The translations under genes were made by a program, and so were the position numbers. DNA of 9,423 nt. Source: Candidatus Aerophobota bacterium (lineage in GTDB: Bacteria; Aerophobota; Aerophobia; Aerophobales; JAGHCO01). The notes beneath the pieces were generated by a model, which was not told where the DNA came from, did not search any database, and worked only from the letters and a program-made list of their open reading frames with translations. The DNA is taken from contig JAGHCO010000164.1 in the NCBI GenBank assembly GCA_021160405.1, positions 1 to 9,423 of the forward strand. Direction: 5' to 3'. Of this stretch, positions 1-6,682 are shown piece by piece. Within the stretch, counting starts at the first letter, position 1; each line of letters opens with the position of its first letter.

Positions 1-10
1 CAAAAAAAAG

Positions 11-60
11 GGGACAGGCTACTTTTTCTGACCCTCTCCCGCAGGGGGAGAGGAAAAAGG
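11..60. repeat. REP-like hairpin at the left edge, upstream of argG
   Basis: A perfect 8-bp stem, CCTCTCCC (33-40) with GGGAGAGG (46-53), encloses a 5-nt loop. An outer arm, CTTTTT (22-27) with AAAAAG (54-59), can extend it after a 5-nt bulge. The preceding block GGGGACAGGCTAC (10-22) resembles, from memory, the short palindromic repeats often found scattered in genomes that encode Y1 (IS200-like or REP-associated) transposases. It could instead be the terminator of an upstream gene outside the window. The hairpin is seen directly; the repeat identity is inference and no second copy lies in this window. Confidence 0.4.
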
Positions 61-97
61 AATTTGACAATACCTGATTTAAATAAAGGAGAAATGA

Positions 98-1315
98 ATG
101 GGATCTATTAAAAAAATTGTCTTAGCTTATTCGGGAGGACTGGATACCTCAGTAATTCTGCGATGGCTTAAGGAAAAGTACAAAGCTCAGGTAATAACTT
201 ATACCGCTAACCTTGGCCAGGGCATCTCTCTTGAAGGAATTAAAGAAAAAGCTCTTAGAACAGGAGCAAGCAAAGCCTATATAGAGGATTTAAGGGAAGA
301 GTTTTGCCAGAATTATGTTCTTCCTGCTCTTCGAGCTGGAGCTCTTTACGAGGGAAAATATCCCTTAGCTACTGCTTTAGCTCGACCTCTTATAACTAAA
401 GGATTAGTACATTTAGCTGAAAAGGAAGGAGCAGAGGCTATCGCCCATGGATGCTCAGGAAAAGGAAATGATCAGGTTAGGTTTGAGGTAACAGCTAAGG
501 CTTTAAATCCCGAAATTATTATATTAGCTCCTTTGAGAGAGTGGGAGTTTAACTCAAGAGAGGAGGAGATAAGATACGCCCAACTGAAGAATATCCCTAT
601 CCAGGTAAAAGAAGAATCTCCCTATTCTATAGATCGAAATCTCTGGGGAATAAGTATTGAATGTGGTTCTTTAGAGGACCCATGGACAGAGCCTCCATCA
701 GATAGCTATCAAATAACTAAGTCTCCCGAAGATGCTCCTTCAAAGCCTGTCTATATAGAAATAGAATTTAAAGAAGGGGTGCCGGTAGGAATTAATGGAA
801 AAAATTACTCTTTAGTAGAACTTATTGAATGGTTAAACAAGATAGGAGCAGATAACGGCGTGGGTAGAATTGATCTAATAGAAAATAGATTGGTAGGGAT
901 AAAGTCAAGGGAGATTTATGAGGCTCCGGCTGCTGTTATACTTCATCAGGCCCACAGGGAGCTTGAGTCGATGACCTTAGATAAAGATACCCTCCACTTT
1001 AAACCTATTGTCTCAGGTATTTACTCGGATTTAGTTTACAATGGTTTGTGGTACTCTCCTCTTCGTAAAGCTCTGGATAGTTTTACAAATGAGACTCAAA
1101 AGGTAGTTTCTGGGATAGTAAGGATGAGACTCTTTAAGGGGAATTCCCAGATAACAGGTAGAAAATCACCCTATTCACTTTACGATAAAAAACTGGCTAC
1201 TTATGGAGAGGAGGACATTTTTAACCAAAAAGCTTCCAAGGGATTTGTTCAAATTTGGGGCTTAAGCTTACAAACTATAGCTAAATTAGGAAAAAAATCT
1301 CCCAAAAAAAATTAA
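98..1315 (+). CDS. argG: argininosuccinate synthase
   Basis: This cytoplasmic enzyme joins citrulline and aspartate with ATP to give argininosuccinate, the penultimate step of arginine synthesis. Its 405 residues match the family's usual ~400. The N-terminal ATP-pyrophosphatase P-loop SGGLDTS is at residues 12-18. The GKGNDQVRFE block at 121-130 carries the Asn and Asp that bind aspartate and citrulline. DRNLWG is at 179-184, and GVGRIDLIENR with KSREIYE at about 254-275 forms the citrulline side. In the HGCSGKGND stretch, Ser120 stands where the family usually has an aspartate-contacting Thr, a conservative change that keeps the hydroxyl. The ATG at 98 is chosen because AAAGGAG (85-91) lies 6 nt upstream; the ATG at 94 is out of frame. 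The usual partner argH is not adjacent; lpxA follows after 10 nt, so the two are probably cotranscribed. Identification is secure. Confidence 0.97.
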   Translation: MGSIKKIVLAYSGGLDTSVILRWLKEKYKAQVITYTANLGQGISLEGIKEKALRTGASKAYIEDLREEFCQNYVLPALRAGALYEGKYPLATALARPLITKGLVHLAEKEGAEAIAHGCSGKGNDQVRFEVTAKALNPEIIILAPLREWEFNSREEEIRYAQLKNIPIQVKEESPYSIDRNLWGISIECGSLEDPWTEPPSDSYQITKSPEDAPSKPVYIEIEFKEGVPVGINGKNYSLVELIEWLNKIGADNGVGRIDLIENRLVGIKSREIYEAPAAVILHQAHRELESMTLDKDTLHFKPIVSGIYSDLVYNGLWYSPLRKALDSFTNETQKVVSGIVRMRLFKGNSQITGRKSPYSLYDKKLATYGEEDIFNQKASKGFVQIWGLSLQTIAKLGKKSPKKN

Positions 1316-1325
1316 AGAAGATAAA

Positions 1326-2114
1326 ATGGAAACAGTAGTACATCCCACAGCTATAGTTCATCCTCGAGCTCAGTTAAGTGAAGGAGTGCAGGTAGGCCCT
1401 TATTCCATAGTGGGAGAAAATGTCAGTATAGGTAAGGGAACTAAAATTGGTTCCAGTGTCCTATTGGAAGGGTGGGTTAAAATTGGGAGGAACTGCATTA
1501 TTCAAAAGGGTGTAGTCATTGGAACACCAGCTCAGGATGTAAGATATAAGGGAGAAAGAAGTTTCGTGGAGATTGGGGATGGAAATATTATCAGGGAATA
1601 CGTCACTATCCACAGAGGAACTAAGAAAGATAGTGCTACTCGTATAGGAAACAGTAATTTTATAATGGCCTACTCCCATATAGCCCATAACTGCTGGATA
1701 GGAGATGGAGTAGTTATAGCTAATGTGGGGACTTTAGCTGGCTATGTTAGGGTTGAGGATAAAGTTGTGATTGGTGGATTAAGTGCCGTGCACCAATATG
1801 TAAGGATAGGTGCTTATTCAATAATTGGTGGATGCTCCAAGGTAATTAAGGATATCCCCCCCTATACCAAGGCTGATGGCCATCCCACTACTCTTTGGGG
1901 ATTAAATACTGTAGGGCTGAGAAGAGCTAATTTCCCTCTTTCCACCAGAAACAGTTTAAAAAGAGCTTATAAGATTCTTTTTAGATCAAATCTTAATACC
2001 CACCAGGCTTTAAAAAGAATAAAAAATGAACTGGAAGGAATATCTGAGATTGATTATCTGTGCAATTTTATTCAAAACTCCAAACGAGGGATATGTAAAG
2101 AGAAACTTAAATGA
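1326..2114 (+). CDS. lpxA: acyl-ACP--UDP-N-acetylglucosamine O-acyltransferase (LpxA)
   Basis: LpxA moves a 3-hydroxyacyl chain from acyl carrier protein to the 3-OH of UDP-GlcNAc, the first committed step of lipid A synthesis, as a cytoplasmic trimer. The 262 residues equal the E. coli enzyme's length. Hexapeptide (left-handed beta-helix) repeats fill about residues 5-180, followed by the helical C-terminal domain. HIAHNC at 118-123 contains His121, equivalent to the E. coli catalytic base His125, with His118 matching His122. AVHQY at 154-158 supplies the His160 equivalent. The conserved His144 (LAGH) is Tyr140 here. Gly169 aligns with the E. coli hydrocarbon-ruler Gly173, suggesting a long (about C14) acyl chain. 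The start lies 10 nt after argG with only a weak purine-rich ribosome site, consistent with translation coupled to argG. The usual lpxD, fabZ and lpxB neighbours are absent here. Its presence implies an outer membrane with lipid A. Confidence 0.95.
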   Translation: METVVHPTAIVHPRAQLSEGVQVGPYSIVGENVSIGKGTKIGSSVLLEGWVKIGRNCIIQKGVVIGTPAQDVRYKGERSFVEIGDGNIIREYVTIHRGTKKDSATRIGNSNFIMAYSHIAHNCWIGDGVVIANVGTLAGYVRVEDKVVIGGLSAVHQYVRIGAYSIIGGCSKVIKDIPPYTKADGHPTTLWGLNTVGLRRANFPLSTRNSLKRAYKILFRSNLNTHQALKRIKNELEGISEIDYLCNFIQNSKRGICKEKLK

Positions 2115-2116
2115 AC

Positions 2117-2144
2117 TTGACATCTGTTAGTTTAGGACTAAAAT
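2117..2144 (+). promoter_or_regulatory. sigma70-type promoter for hflX
   Basis: A perfect -35 TTGACA (2117-2122) is followed, after 16 nt, by TAAAAT (2139-2144), which matches the -10 consensus at 5 of 6 positions. It begins three bases after the lpxA stop codon. The expected transcript start is near 2151, which puts the strong ribosome-binding site at 2161-2169 about 10 nt into the message. The boxes are seen directly; activity is inferred. Confidence 0.5.
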
Positions 2145-2160
2145 TATATTAGATACAAAA

Positions 2161-2169
2161 AGGAGGAGG
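2161..2169 (+). promoter_or_regulatory. strong Shine-Dalgarno that sets the hflX start
   Basis: AGGAGGAGG is a near-ideal match to the 16S rRNA 3' end and the strongest ribosome site among the + strand genes here. No ATG, GTG or TTG follows in the hflX frame until GTG at 2323, 153 nt away. The only plausible nearby start in frame is ATT at 2182, 12 nt downstream. GTG 2323 has no purine-rich site of its own. The site therefore argues for a start well upstream of 2323. Confidence 0.6.
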
Positions 2170-2181
2170 AAAAAACCTAAG

Positions 2182-3489
2182 ATTTTAACCAGAAAAGGTA
2201 AAGCAAAATTAATAAAACAGGTAAGAAGAGAAAGGGCTATCTTAGTTGCTTTAAATTGCGAGGGAAAAGAGGAAAACAACGAGTGGTCCTTAAAAGATTC
2301 TTTAAATGAACTATCTCGTTTAGTGGAAACTGCTGGAGGAAAAGTAGTTGGTAGAGTTATTCAAACTCGCAAAATAAAAGATAGTGCCTTTTACATTGGA
2401 AAAGGTAAGGTTCAACAGATAGCTAACCTCTCCCAAGAATTAGAAGGTGAGGTGGTAATTTTTGATGATGAGCTTACTCCTTCCCAGCAGAGAAATTTAG
2501 AAGAGAAAATAGGAACTAAAGTTATTGATAGAACTCAACTAATTTTGGATATTTTTGCCCAAAGAGCCCGTTCCAGAATGGGTAAAATTCAGGTAGAATT
2601 AGCTCAGCTTACCTATCTCCTTCCTCGTCTAAAAGGGAAGGGAATTCTTCTTTCTCGTTTAGGAGGAGGAATTGGCACTCGGGGGCCAGGGGAGACTAAA
2701 CTTGAGGTTGATAGAAGAAGGATAACCTCACGAATTGTCACCCTTAAAAACAAGCTAAGACAGCTCGAAAAACAAAGGCAAGTCTTAAAGAAGAAAAGAA
2801 GATTTTACTGGGTTGCATCTTTAATAGGTTATACCAATGTAGGAAAATCTACTTTACTTAACAGCTTAACTTCGGCTAATGTAAAGGTGGACGATAAACT
2901 ATTTGCCACTTTGGATCCTACCACCAGGAAAATAATTCTCCCCAATAACCAAATTCTTCTTCTTACCGATACGGTTGGCTTTATTAACAAATTACCCCAT
3001 CATCTCATTGCTGCCTTTCACGCCACTTTAAAGGAAATAGAAGATGCAGATCTATTGATAAATGTTTTAGATGCTTCTCACCCTAAATTTGAGGAACAAA
3101 ACAGAGCTACTTATTCGGTACTAAAAGAGTTAGGTGTGGAACATAAACCAGTAATTAATGTTTTAAACAAGATTGATTTAATTTTTAATGGTTATTACCT
3201 CTCTCGGGTTCAAAGAGCTATTGATTCGGGTATAGCTATATCAGCTCTCACTAGACAGGGAATAGATAAGCTCCTTGATCGCATAACTCAAATCCTGGAG
3301 AAAAAAAGAATCTACACCGAGTTTACCTTCCCTTACCAAAAAAGTGATTTAATTTCCTTAGTTTACGAGCAGGGGAAAGTGCTGGATAAGAAGTACTTAA
3401 AGGACAAGATTGTTGTGAAGGCAAAGGTAAACCCAATAATAGCTAAAAAGCTAATAGATTATACAAATGGAGGTAGCAAACCCTGTTAA
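2182..3489 (+). CDS. hflX: ribosome-associated GTPase HflX (probable ATT start)
   Basis: HflX is a translational GTPase of the Obg-HflX family. It binds the 50S subunit and can split stalled or stress-inactivated 70S ribosomes. Counting from ATT 2182, the protein has 435 residues, within the usual range. The N-terminal HflX domain includes DRTQLILDIFAQRA at 116-129 and the signature GGIGTRGPGETKLE near 162-175. A coiled linker follows. The G domain has G1 GYTNVGKST (216-224), G2 region FATLDPT (241-247), G3 DTVGF (263-267), G4 NKID (329-332) and G5 SAL (354-356). A small C-terminal domain ends the protein. The first canonical in-frame start is GTG 2323, but that removes 47 residues, including the RAILVAL strand expected at the start of the N-terminal domain, and has no ribosome site. 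The frame is open back to the TAG at 2128. The gene has its own promoter and Shine-Dalgarno. Product certain; start uncertain; a sequence error is possible. Confidence 0.93.
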   Translation: MLTRKGKAKLIKQVRRERAILVALNCEGKEENNEWSLKDSLNELSRLVETAGGKVVGRVIQTRKIKDSAFYIGKGKVQQIANLSQELEGEVVIFDDELTPSQQRNLEEKIGTKVIDRTQLILDIFAQRARSRMGKIQVELAQLTYLLPRLKGKGILLSRLGGGIGTRGPGETKLEVDRRRITSRIVTLKNKLRQLEKQRQVLKKKRRFYWVASLIGYTNVGKSTLLNSLTSANVKVDDKLFATLDPTTRKIILPNNQILLLTDTVGFINKLPHHLIAAFHATLKEIEDADLLINVLDASHPKFEEQNRATYSVLKELGVEHKPVINVLNKIDLIFNGYYLSRVQRAIDSGIAISALTRQGIDKLLDRITQILEKKRIYTEFTFPYQKSDLISLVYEQGKVLDKKYLKDKIVVKAKVNPIIAKKLIDYTNGGSKPC

Positions 3490-3500
3490 GTATTTTTACC

Positions 3501-3526
3501 TATCTAAGGGGGGGAAAAGTTAGATA
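3501..3526 (+). promoter_or_regulatory. hairpin presenting the rpiB ribosome site in its loop
   Basis: TATCTAA (3501-3507) pairs perfectly with TTAGATA (3520-3526), leaving a 12-nt loop that holds a run of seven G (3508-3514), the only Shine-Dalgarno-like sequence for rpiB. A flanking TTTT (3494-3497) could pair with AAAA (3527-3530) past a 3-nt bulge, reaching the first base of the start codon. The linear distance from the G run to the ATG at 3530 is 15 nt, longer than usual, so the fold could change the effective spacing. Pairing is visible; a regulatory role is inference. Confidence 0.35.
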
Positions 3527-3529
3527 AAA

Positions 3530-3991
3530 ATGAGAATTGGCTTAGCTGCGGATCATGGTGGATATAAATTAAAGGAAGAGATAAAAAATTTTCTAAAAGA
3601 CAGAAAGATAAATTATGAGGACTTTGGAACTTACAGCGATGAGTCTACCGATTATCCAGACTGGGGAGGGAAAGTAGCTCAAGCTGTAGCAGACCAAAAA
3701 TTTGACCGAGGAATACTTATCTGTGGAACAGGTTTAGGAATGACTATTATAGCTAATAAGTTTCCTGGAATACGGGCAACTCCCTGCTACGATATTTTTA
3801 CTGCGCGCCTTTCCAGAAAGCACAACAATTCCAATATTCTTGTTTTGGGAGGAAGAGTAACTGGGGTTGACTTAGCTAAGGAGATAGTTAAGGAGTGGTT
3901 GACCACAGACTTTGATGGAGGAAGGCACCAGAGGCGTATCAATAAAATAAGACAGATAGAGCAAAGATGCTTTAAGGAGGGATCAATTTAG
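3530..3991 (+). CDS. rpiB: ribose-5-phosphate isomerase B
   Basis: RpiB interconverts ribulose 5-phosphate and ribose 5-phosphate in the cytoplasm, linking the pentose phosphate pool to nucleotide synthesis. The 153 residues fit the RpiB/LacAB family. The N-terminal AADHGG places Asp8 and His9 at the active site. ICGTGLGM at 64-71 carries the catalytic Cys65, and NKFPGIRA at 76-83 is typical. RKHNNSN at 96-102 contains His98. All key residues are present. The gene starts 40 nt after hflX, and its stop lies two bases before the TTG start of the following membrane-protein gene, so it is probably within the same transcript. Related LacA/LacB act on galactose 6-phosphate, but a single-subunit gene outside a lactose cluster favours RpiB. 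Its substrate could come from the hexulose-phosphate synthase fusion encoded at 5396-6682; that link is inference. Confidence 0.94.
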   Translation: MRIGLAADHGGYKLKEEIKNFLKDRKINYEDFGTYSDESTDYPDWGGKVAQAVADQKFDRGILICGTGLGMTIIANKFPGIRATPCYDIFTARLSRKHNNSNILVLGGRVTGVDLAKEIVKEWLTTDFDGGRHQRRINKIRQIEQRCFKEGSI

Positions 3992-3993
3992 GC

Positions 3994-5253
3994 TTGACTA
4001 ATCCATGGATTATATTAGTCTTGCTAATCTGCTGTATTTTCCTATCGGGATTTTTCTCGGGCTCGGAAATTGCCCTTTCTTCCCTATCTAAAATTGCCCT
4101 AAAGAAAATGGAAAAGGAAAATCCTAAGAAGGGGAAGAAGATAAATCTTTTACTATCTAAACCTTCTCAGTGGCTGATTACTATTCTGATAGGGAATAAC
4201 TTGGTGAATATAGCTGCCGCTAGCCTGGCTACTATTTTAGTGCAACACTTTGTAAAGGGAACACCAGGACTGGTAGTGGGCATGGCAACCGGAGCGATGA
4301 CCTTTGTTATCTTAGTATTTGGAGAGATAACTCCTAAGAGATATTCTCGCCAGCACGCTGAGATAATAGCTTTAAAAGCTGTTGGTCCAATTCTTTTTCT
4401 TTCCAAAGTTTTTGCTCCTGCAGTTAATTTTCTCACCTTTTTAAGTGGAGGGCTATTAAAAATATCAAAATCAGGAGAAGAACCGGTAAATCATTTAGTT
4501 ACAGAAAAGGAAATTCATACTCTGATTGATATTGGGCAAGAAGAGGGAGCTTTAGAAAAAGGGGAAGAGGAGTTAGCTCACTCAGCTCTGGAATTTGATG
4601 AGACCCGAGTTAAGGAAATAATGACTCCTCGAACTAAGATAATTTGTATTCCCGAGGAGGCTAATCTGGTAAAACTATCTCAGCTTATAAATAAGGCAGG
4701 ATATTCTCGAATACCTGTCTATAGAGATAGAATAGACAATGTGGTAGGAATAGCTTATGCTAAAGATCTATTAAAAATACCTCATCTCTGGGAGAAAATG
4801 AAAGTAAAAGATATAATGCATCCTCCCATTTTTGTCCCCTATACTGTTAAGTTAAGTGAAATTTTCCATCAACTACAAAAGGAAAAAACTCACTTAGCTA
4901 TAGTAGTTGATGAGTATGGAGGGGTAGCTGGCCTTATCACCATTGAAGATTTACTTGAGGAGCTGGTGGGAGAGATAGAAGATGAATACGATTCAGATAA
5001 GGTGGAAAAAGTAAAGATTTTAGGGGATGGATCTGCATTAGTTGAAGGAGATACAGATATTGACGAAATTAATGAGAGGTTGGGAACCTTCTTCCCAGAA
5101 AAAGCTGCGTCTTTTGAATCTATTGGAGGTCTTATATTTACACTGCTGGGTAGGATGCCTAAAAGAGGAGAAAAAATCAAGTATAATCAAACTAACATGG
5201 AAGTAATAGAAGCTGACGAGAGAAGGATAAAAAAAGTTAAGATCTGGAAGTAG
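3994..5253 (+). CDS. CNNM/CorC-type membrane protein with CBS pair (hemolysin family)
   Basis: This is an integral inner-membrane protein of the CNNM/MpfA/CorC group, linked to Mg2+ or other divalent-cation transport; older annotations call the family hemolysin C or TlyC. In 419 residues the order is as follows. A CNNM (DUF21) transmembrane domain at about 1-185 has hydrophobic segments near 4-21, 61-85, 92-111 and 126-150, and the motifs SGFFSGSEIAL (18-28) and FGEITPK (109-115). Two CBS domains follow at about 205-330, typically nucleotide-binding, with MTPRT at 210-214 and VDEYGGVAGLITIEDLLEEL at 305-324. A CorC_HlyC domain occupies about 335-419. The TTG start is preferred because no ATG or GTG lies close by in frame and AAGGAGG (3974-3980) sits 13 nt upstream inside the end of rpiB; the ATG at 4005 is out of frame. 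This is the last gene of the + strand run. The exact ion is not deducible. Confidence 0.92.
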   Translation: MTNPWIILVLLICCIFLSGFFSGSEIALSSLSKIALKKMEKENPKKGKKINLLLSKPSQWLITILIGNNLVNIAAASLATILVQHFVKGTPGLVVGMATGAMTFVILVFGEITPKRYSRQHAEIIALKAVGPILFLSKVFAPAVNFLTFLSGGLLKISKSGEEPVNHLVTEKEIHTLIDIGQEEGALEKGEEELAHSALEFDETRVKEIMTPRTKIICIPEEANLVKLSQLINKAGYSRIPVYRDRIDNVVGIAYAKDLLKIPHLWEKMKVKDIMHPPIFVPYTVKLSEIFHQLQKEKTHLAIVVDEYGGVAGLITIEDLLEELVGEIEDEYDSDKVEKVKILGDGSALVEGDTDIDEINERLGTFFPEKAASFESIGGLIFTLLGRMPKRGEKIKYNQTNMEVIEADERRIKKVKIWK

Positions 5254-5263
5254 GAAGATATAG

Positions 5264-5293
5264 GGTTTATCTTTTTATCCCGTTGAATAAACC
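5264..5293. other. inverted repeat in the convergent gap
   Basis: GGTTTAT (5264-5270) and ATAAACC (5287-5293) form a 7-bp stem, extendable by one G-T pair, around a 16-nt loop. It lies 10 nt past the stop of the CorC-type gene, where a terminator would be expected. Neither strand shows a T-run right after the stem, so intrinsic termination is doubtful. It may simply protect the 3' end of the message. The stretch 5295-5344 contains nothing else recognisable. Confidence 0.3.
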
Positions 5294-5344
5294 TGTGATG
5301 AATGATTATCTAATAATTCTTTCGTATTCAATTTTTCTCTTTCC

Positions 5345-5396
5345 GTAATTAATAATATTTGTGTCTATTCGTGTAAATTCGTGGCTGAATAATTAC
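5345..5396. repeat. short element: three 10-bp near-repeats inside 7-bp inverted repeats
   Basis: Three head-to-tail 10-bp units share the core ATTyGTG: ATTTGTG at 5357, ATTCGTG at 5367 and ATTCGTG at 5377. They are bracketed by GTAATTA (5345-5351) and its exact reverse complement TAATTAC (5390-5396). The right arm reaches the first base of the stop codon of the convergent gene. From memory, similar GTGTnnATTCGTG strings recur between genes in unrelated genomes, which would make this a copy of a dispersed element. That is unverified here. Confidence 0.45.
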
Positions 5397-6682
5397 TATC
5401 TTTTTTCCCAACGCAGAAGTTCCATCACTGAGGATAAAGTGCCTCCCTGTTTAATCTCCTCCCTGATTCTATTTTCCCTTTCCAAGACATCCATTGCTCG
5501 ATTAGCTATCTCAATTGCTTTTTCCTGAGGGATAACTATTACCCCATCATCATCTCCTACTATCCAGTCTCCACTGTGAATTCTTTTTCCCCCTATTTGG
5601 ATAGGAATCCCAATTTCCCCAAAACCCTTAGGCTCTCCAGCGTAAGGTGTAACAACTCTTGTATAAACTGGAAAGTTTAGCTTTTTTATCTCCTCAACAT
5701 CTCTAACTCCTCCATAAATTACTACCCCCCCTAATCCTTTTCTTAAAGCAGAATGAGTAGCCAGCTCTCCCCATACGGCTGGGGCTACCCCACCGGCATC
5801 TATAACAATTATTTGCCCTTTTTCTGCTCTATCAATAGCCTCCACTGGTTTAGCCCAATCTCCAGGATAAGTGCGAACAGTTAAAGCTTTTCCTGCCATT
5901 TTTCTACCAGAACTTATCCTTAATAACCCTTTAATTCCCCTTTCTCGATGCATAGCATCGGAAATATTGGCAGTTGATACACGGAAGAAAATGGTGCCAA
6001 CCTCTTCATCTTTTACTCTTTTAAATAGATCTGTTTTTATTACCTTTTTTTTCTTTATAGCCTCTTTAATTATCATAGTTGCTTTTTGAGGATCCTTGGC
6101 CTTACAAATTGCTCCTCCTACAATAATAATACTTGCTCCTGCATCTATTGCTGGAGCAGCTGTTTCTGAGTTTATCCCCCCAGCTACCGCGATGGGAAGA
6201 TTTACCTGCCCAGCAATTTTATGGAGCAAAACAAAAGGATTTTTTCCTATCATCTGATCATCTATAGAAAGATGTATCTGGATATAATCTACCCCCATTT
6301 CTTCCACAGCTTTAGCTCTCTCTAAAAAAGAGGGAGCATTCATCAGGTCAACCGCTACCTTTCCTCCGTAGTTCTTAGCGGCCCGAACACACTCTTTAAT
6401 GGTAGGATCGGATGCTACTCCCAAGACAGAAACTATATCAGCTCCAGCTTTGAAAGCTGCCTCTGCTTCTATTCTTCCCACATCCATAATCTTTAAATCA
6501 GCCACAATAGGAAGATGAGGAAATTTCTCCCTTAAAGTTCTAATACAACCTAAACCTTCACTTTTAATCAAAGGTGTGCCAGCCTCCAGCCAGTCTGCTC
6601 CTCCATCTGCAGATGCCCCTGCTACTTTTAAAGCTCTATTTAAATTTAAAAAATCTAAAGCTACCTGAAGCACAGGTTTCAT
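5396..6682 (-). CDS. 3-hexulose-6-phosphate synthase / RraA-like fusion protein
   Basis: Two enzyme domains in one 428-residue chain. Residues 1-212 form an OMP-decarboxylase-suprafamily barrel of the hexulose-phosphate synthase / keto-gulonate-phosphate decarboxylase type. It has Asp10, Glu33, the DxKxxD motif as Asp62-Lys64-Asp67, His137 and the phosphate-binding AVAGGI (165-170) and VGGAI (188-192) loops. In the synthase role it joins formaldehyde to ribulose 5-phosphate, or runs backwards to make pentose phosphate. Residues 220-428 are RraA-like, with GELAT (305-309), GGVRD (324-328, including the aldolase-type Arg327 and Asp328) and GDDDG (376-380). These residues fit the HMG/CHA aldolase subgroup better than the E. 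coli RNase E inhibitor. Start: AAGGAG lies 6 nt upstream and the ATG overlaps the preceding gene's TGA (ATGA), so it is the last gene of the operon. The isomerase Phi is not in the window. The first domain might instead be a UlaD-like decarboxylase. Confidence 0.9.
   Translation of the reverse strand: MKPVLQVALDFLNLNRALKVAGASADGGADWLEAGTPLIKSEGLGCIRTLREKFPHLPIVADLKIMDVGRIEAEAAFKAGADIVSVLGVASDPTIKECVRAAKNYGGKVAVDLMNAPSFLERAKAVEEMGVDYIQIHLSIDDQMIGKNPFVLLHKIAGQVNLPIAVAGGINSETAAPAIDAGASIIIVGGAICKAKDPQKATMIIKEAIKKKKVIKTDLFKRVKDEEVGTIFFRVSTANISDAMHRERGIKGLLRISSGRKMAGKALTVRTYPGDWAKPVEAIDRAEKGQIIVIDAGGVAPAVWGELATHSALRKGLGGVVIYGGVRDVEEIKKLNFPVYTRVVTPYAGEPKGFGEIGIPIQIGGKRIHSGDWIVGDDDGVIVIPQEKAIEIANRAMDVLERENRIREEIKQGGTLSSVMELLRWEKR

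Noticed and set aside
64..93. TTGACA (64-69) as a -35 box for an argG promoter
   Set aside because: No acceptable -10 lies 15-19 nt downstream; that region is the argG ribosome-binding site itself.
2111..2152. A 13-codon ORF starting at the ATG that overlaps the lpxA stop (MNLTSVSLGLKLY)
   Set aside because: It is very short, out of frame with hflX, has no recognisable product, and overlaps the promoter boxes, which better explain the sequence.
4890..5180. Open frame on the minus strand opposite the CorC-type gene, and similar open frames at 1461-1688, 4167-4436, 5871-6089 and 8127-8318
   Set aside because: They are antisense shadows of well-identified genes, with low-complexity or unconvincing translations and no family motifs.
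5946..5960. 6-bp hairpin CGATGC-ATA-GCATCG in the RraA-like domain
   Set aside because: It is short, has no T-run and sits in conserved coding sequence (SDAMHRE), so chance is the simplest explanation.
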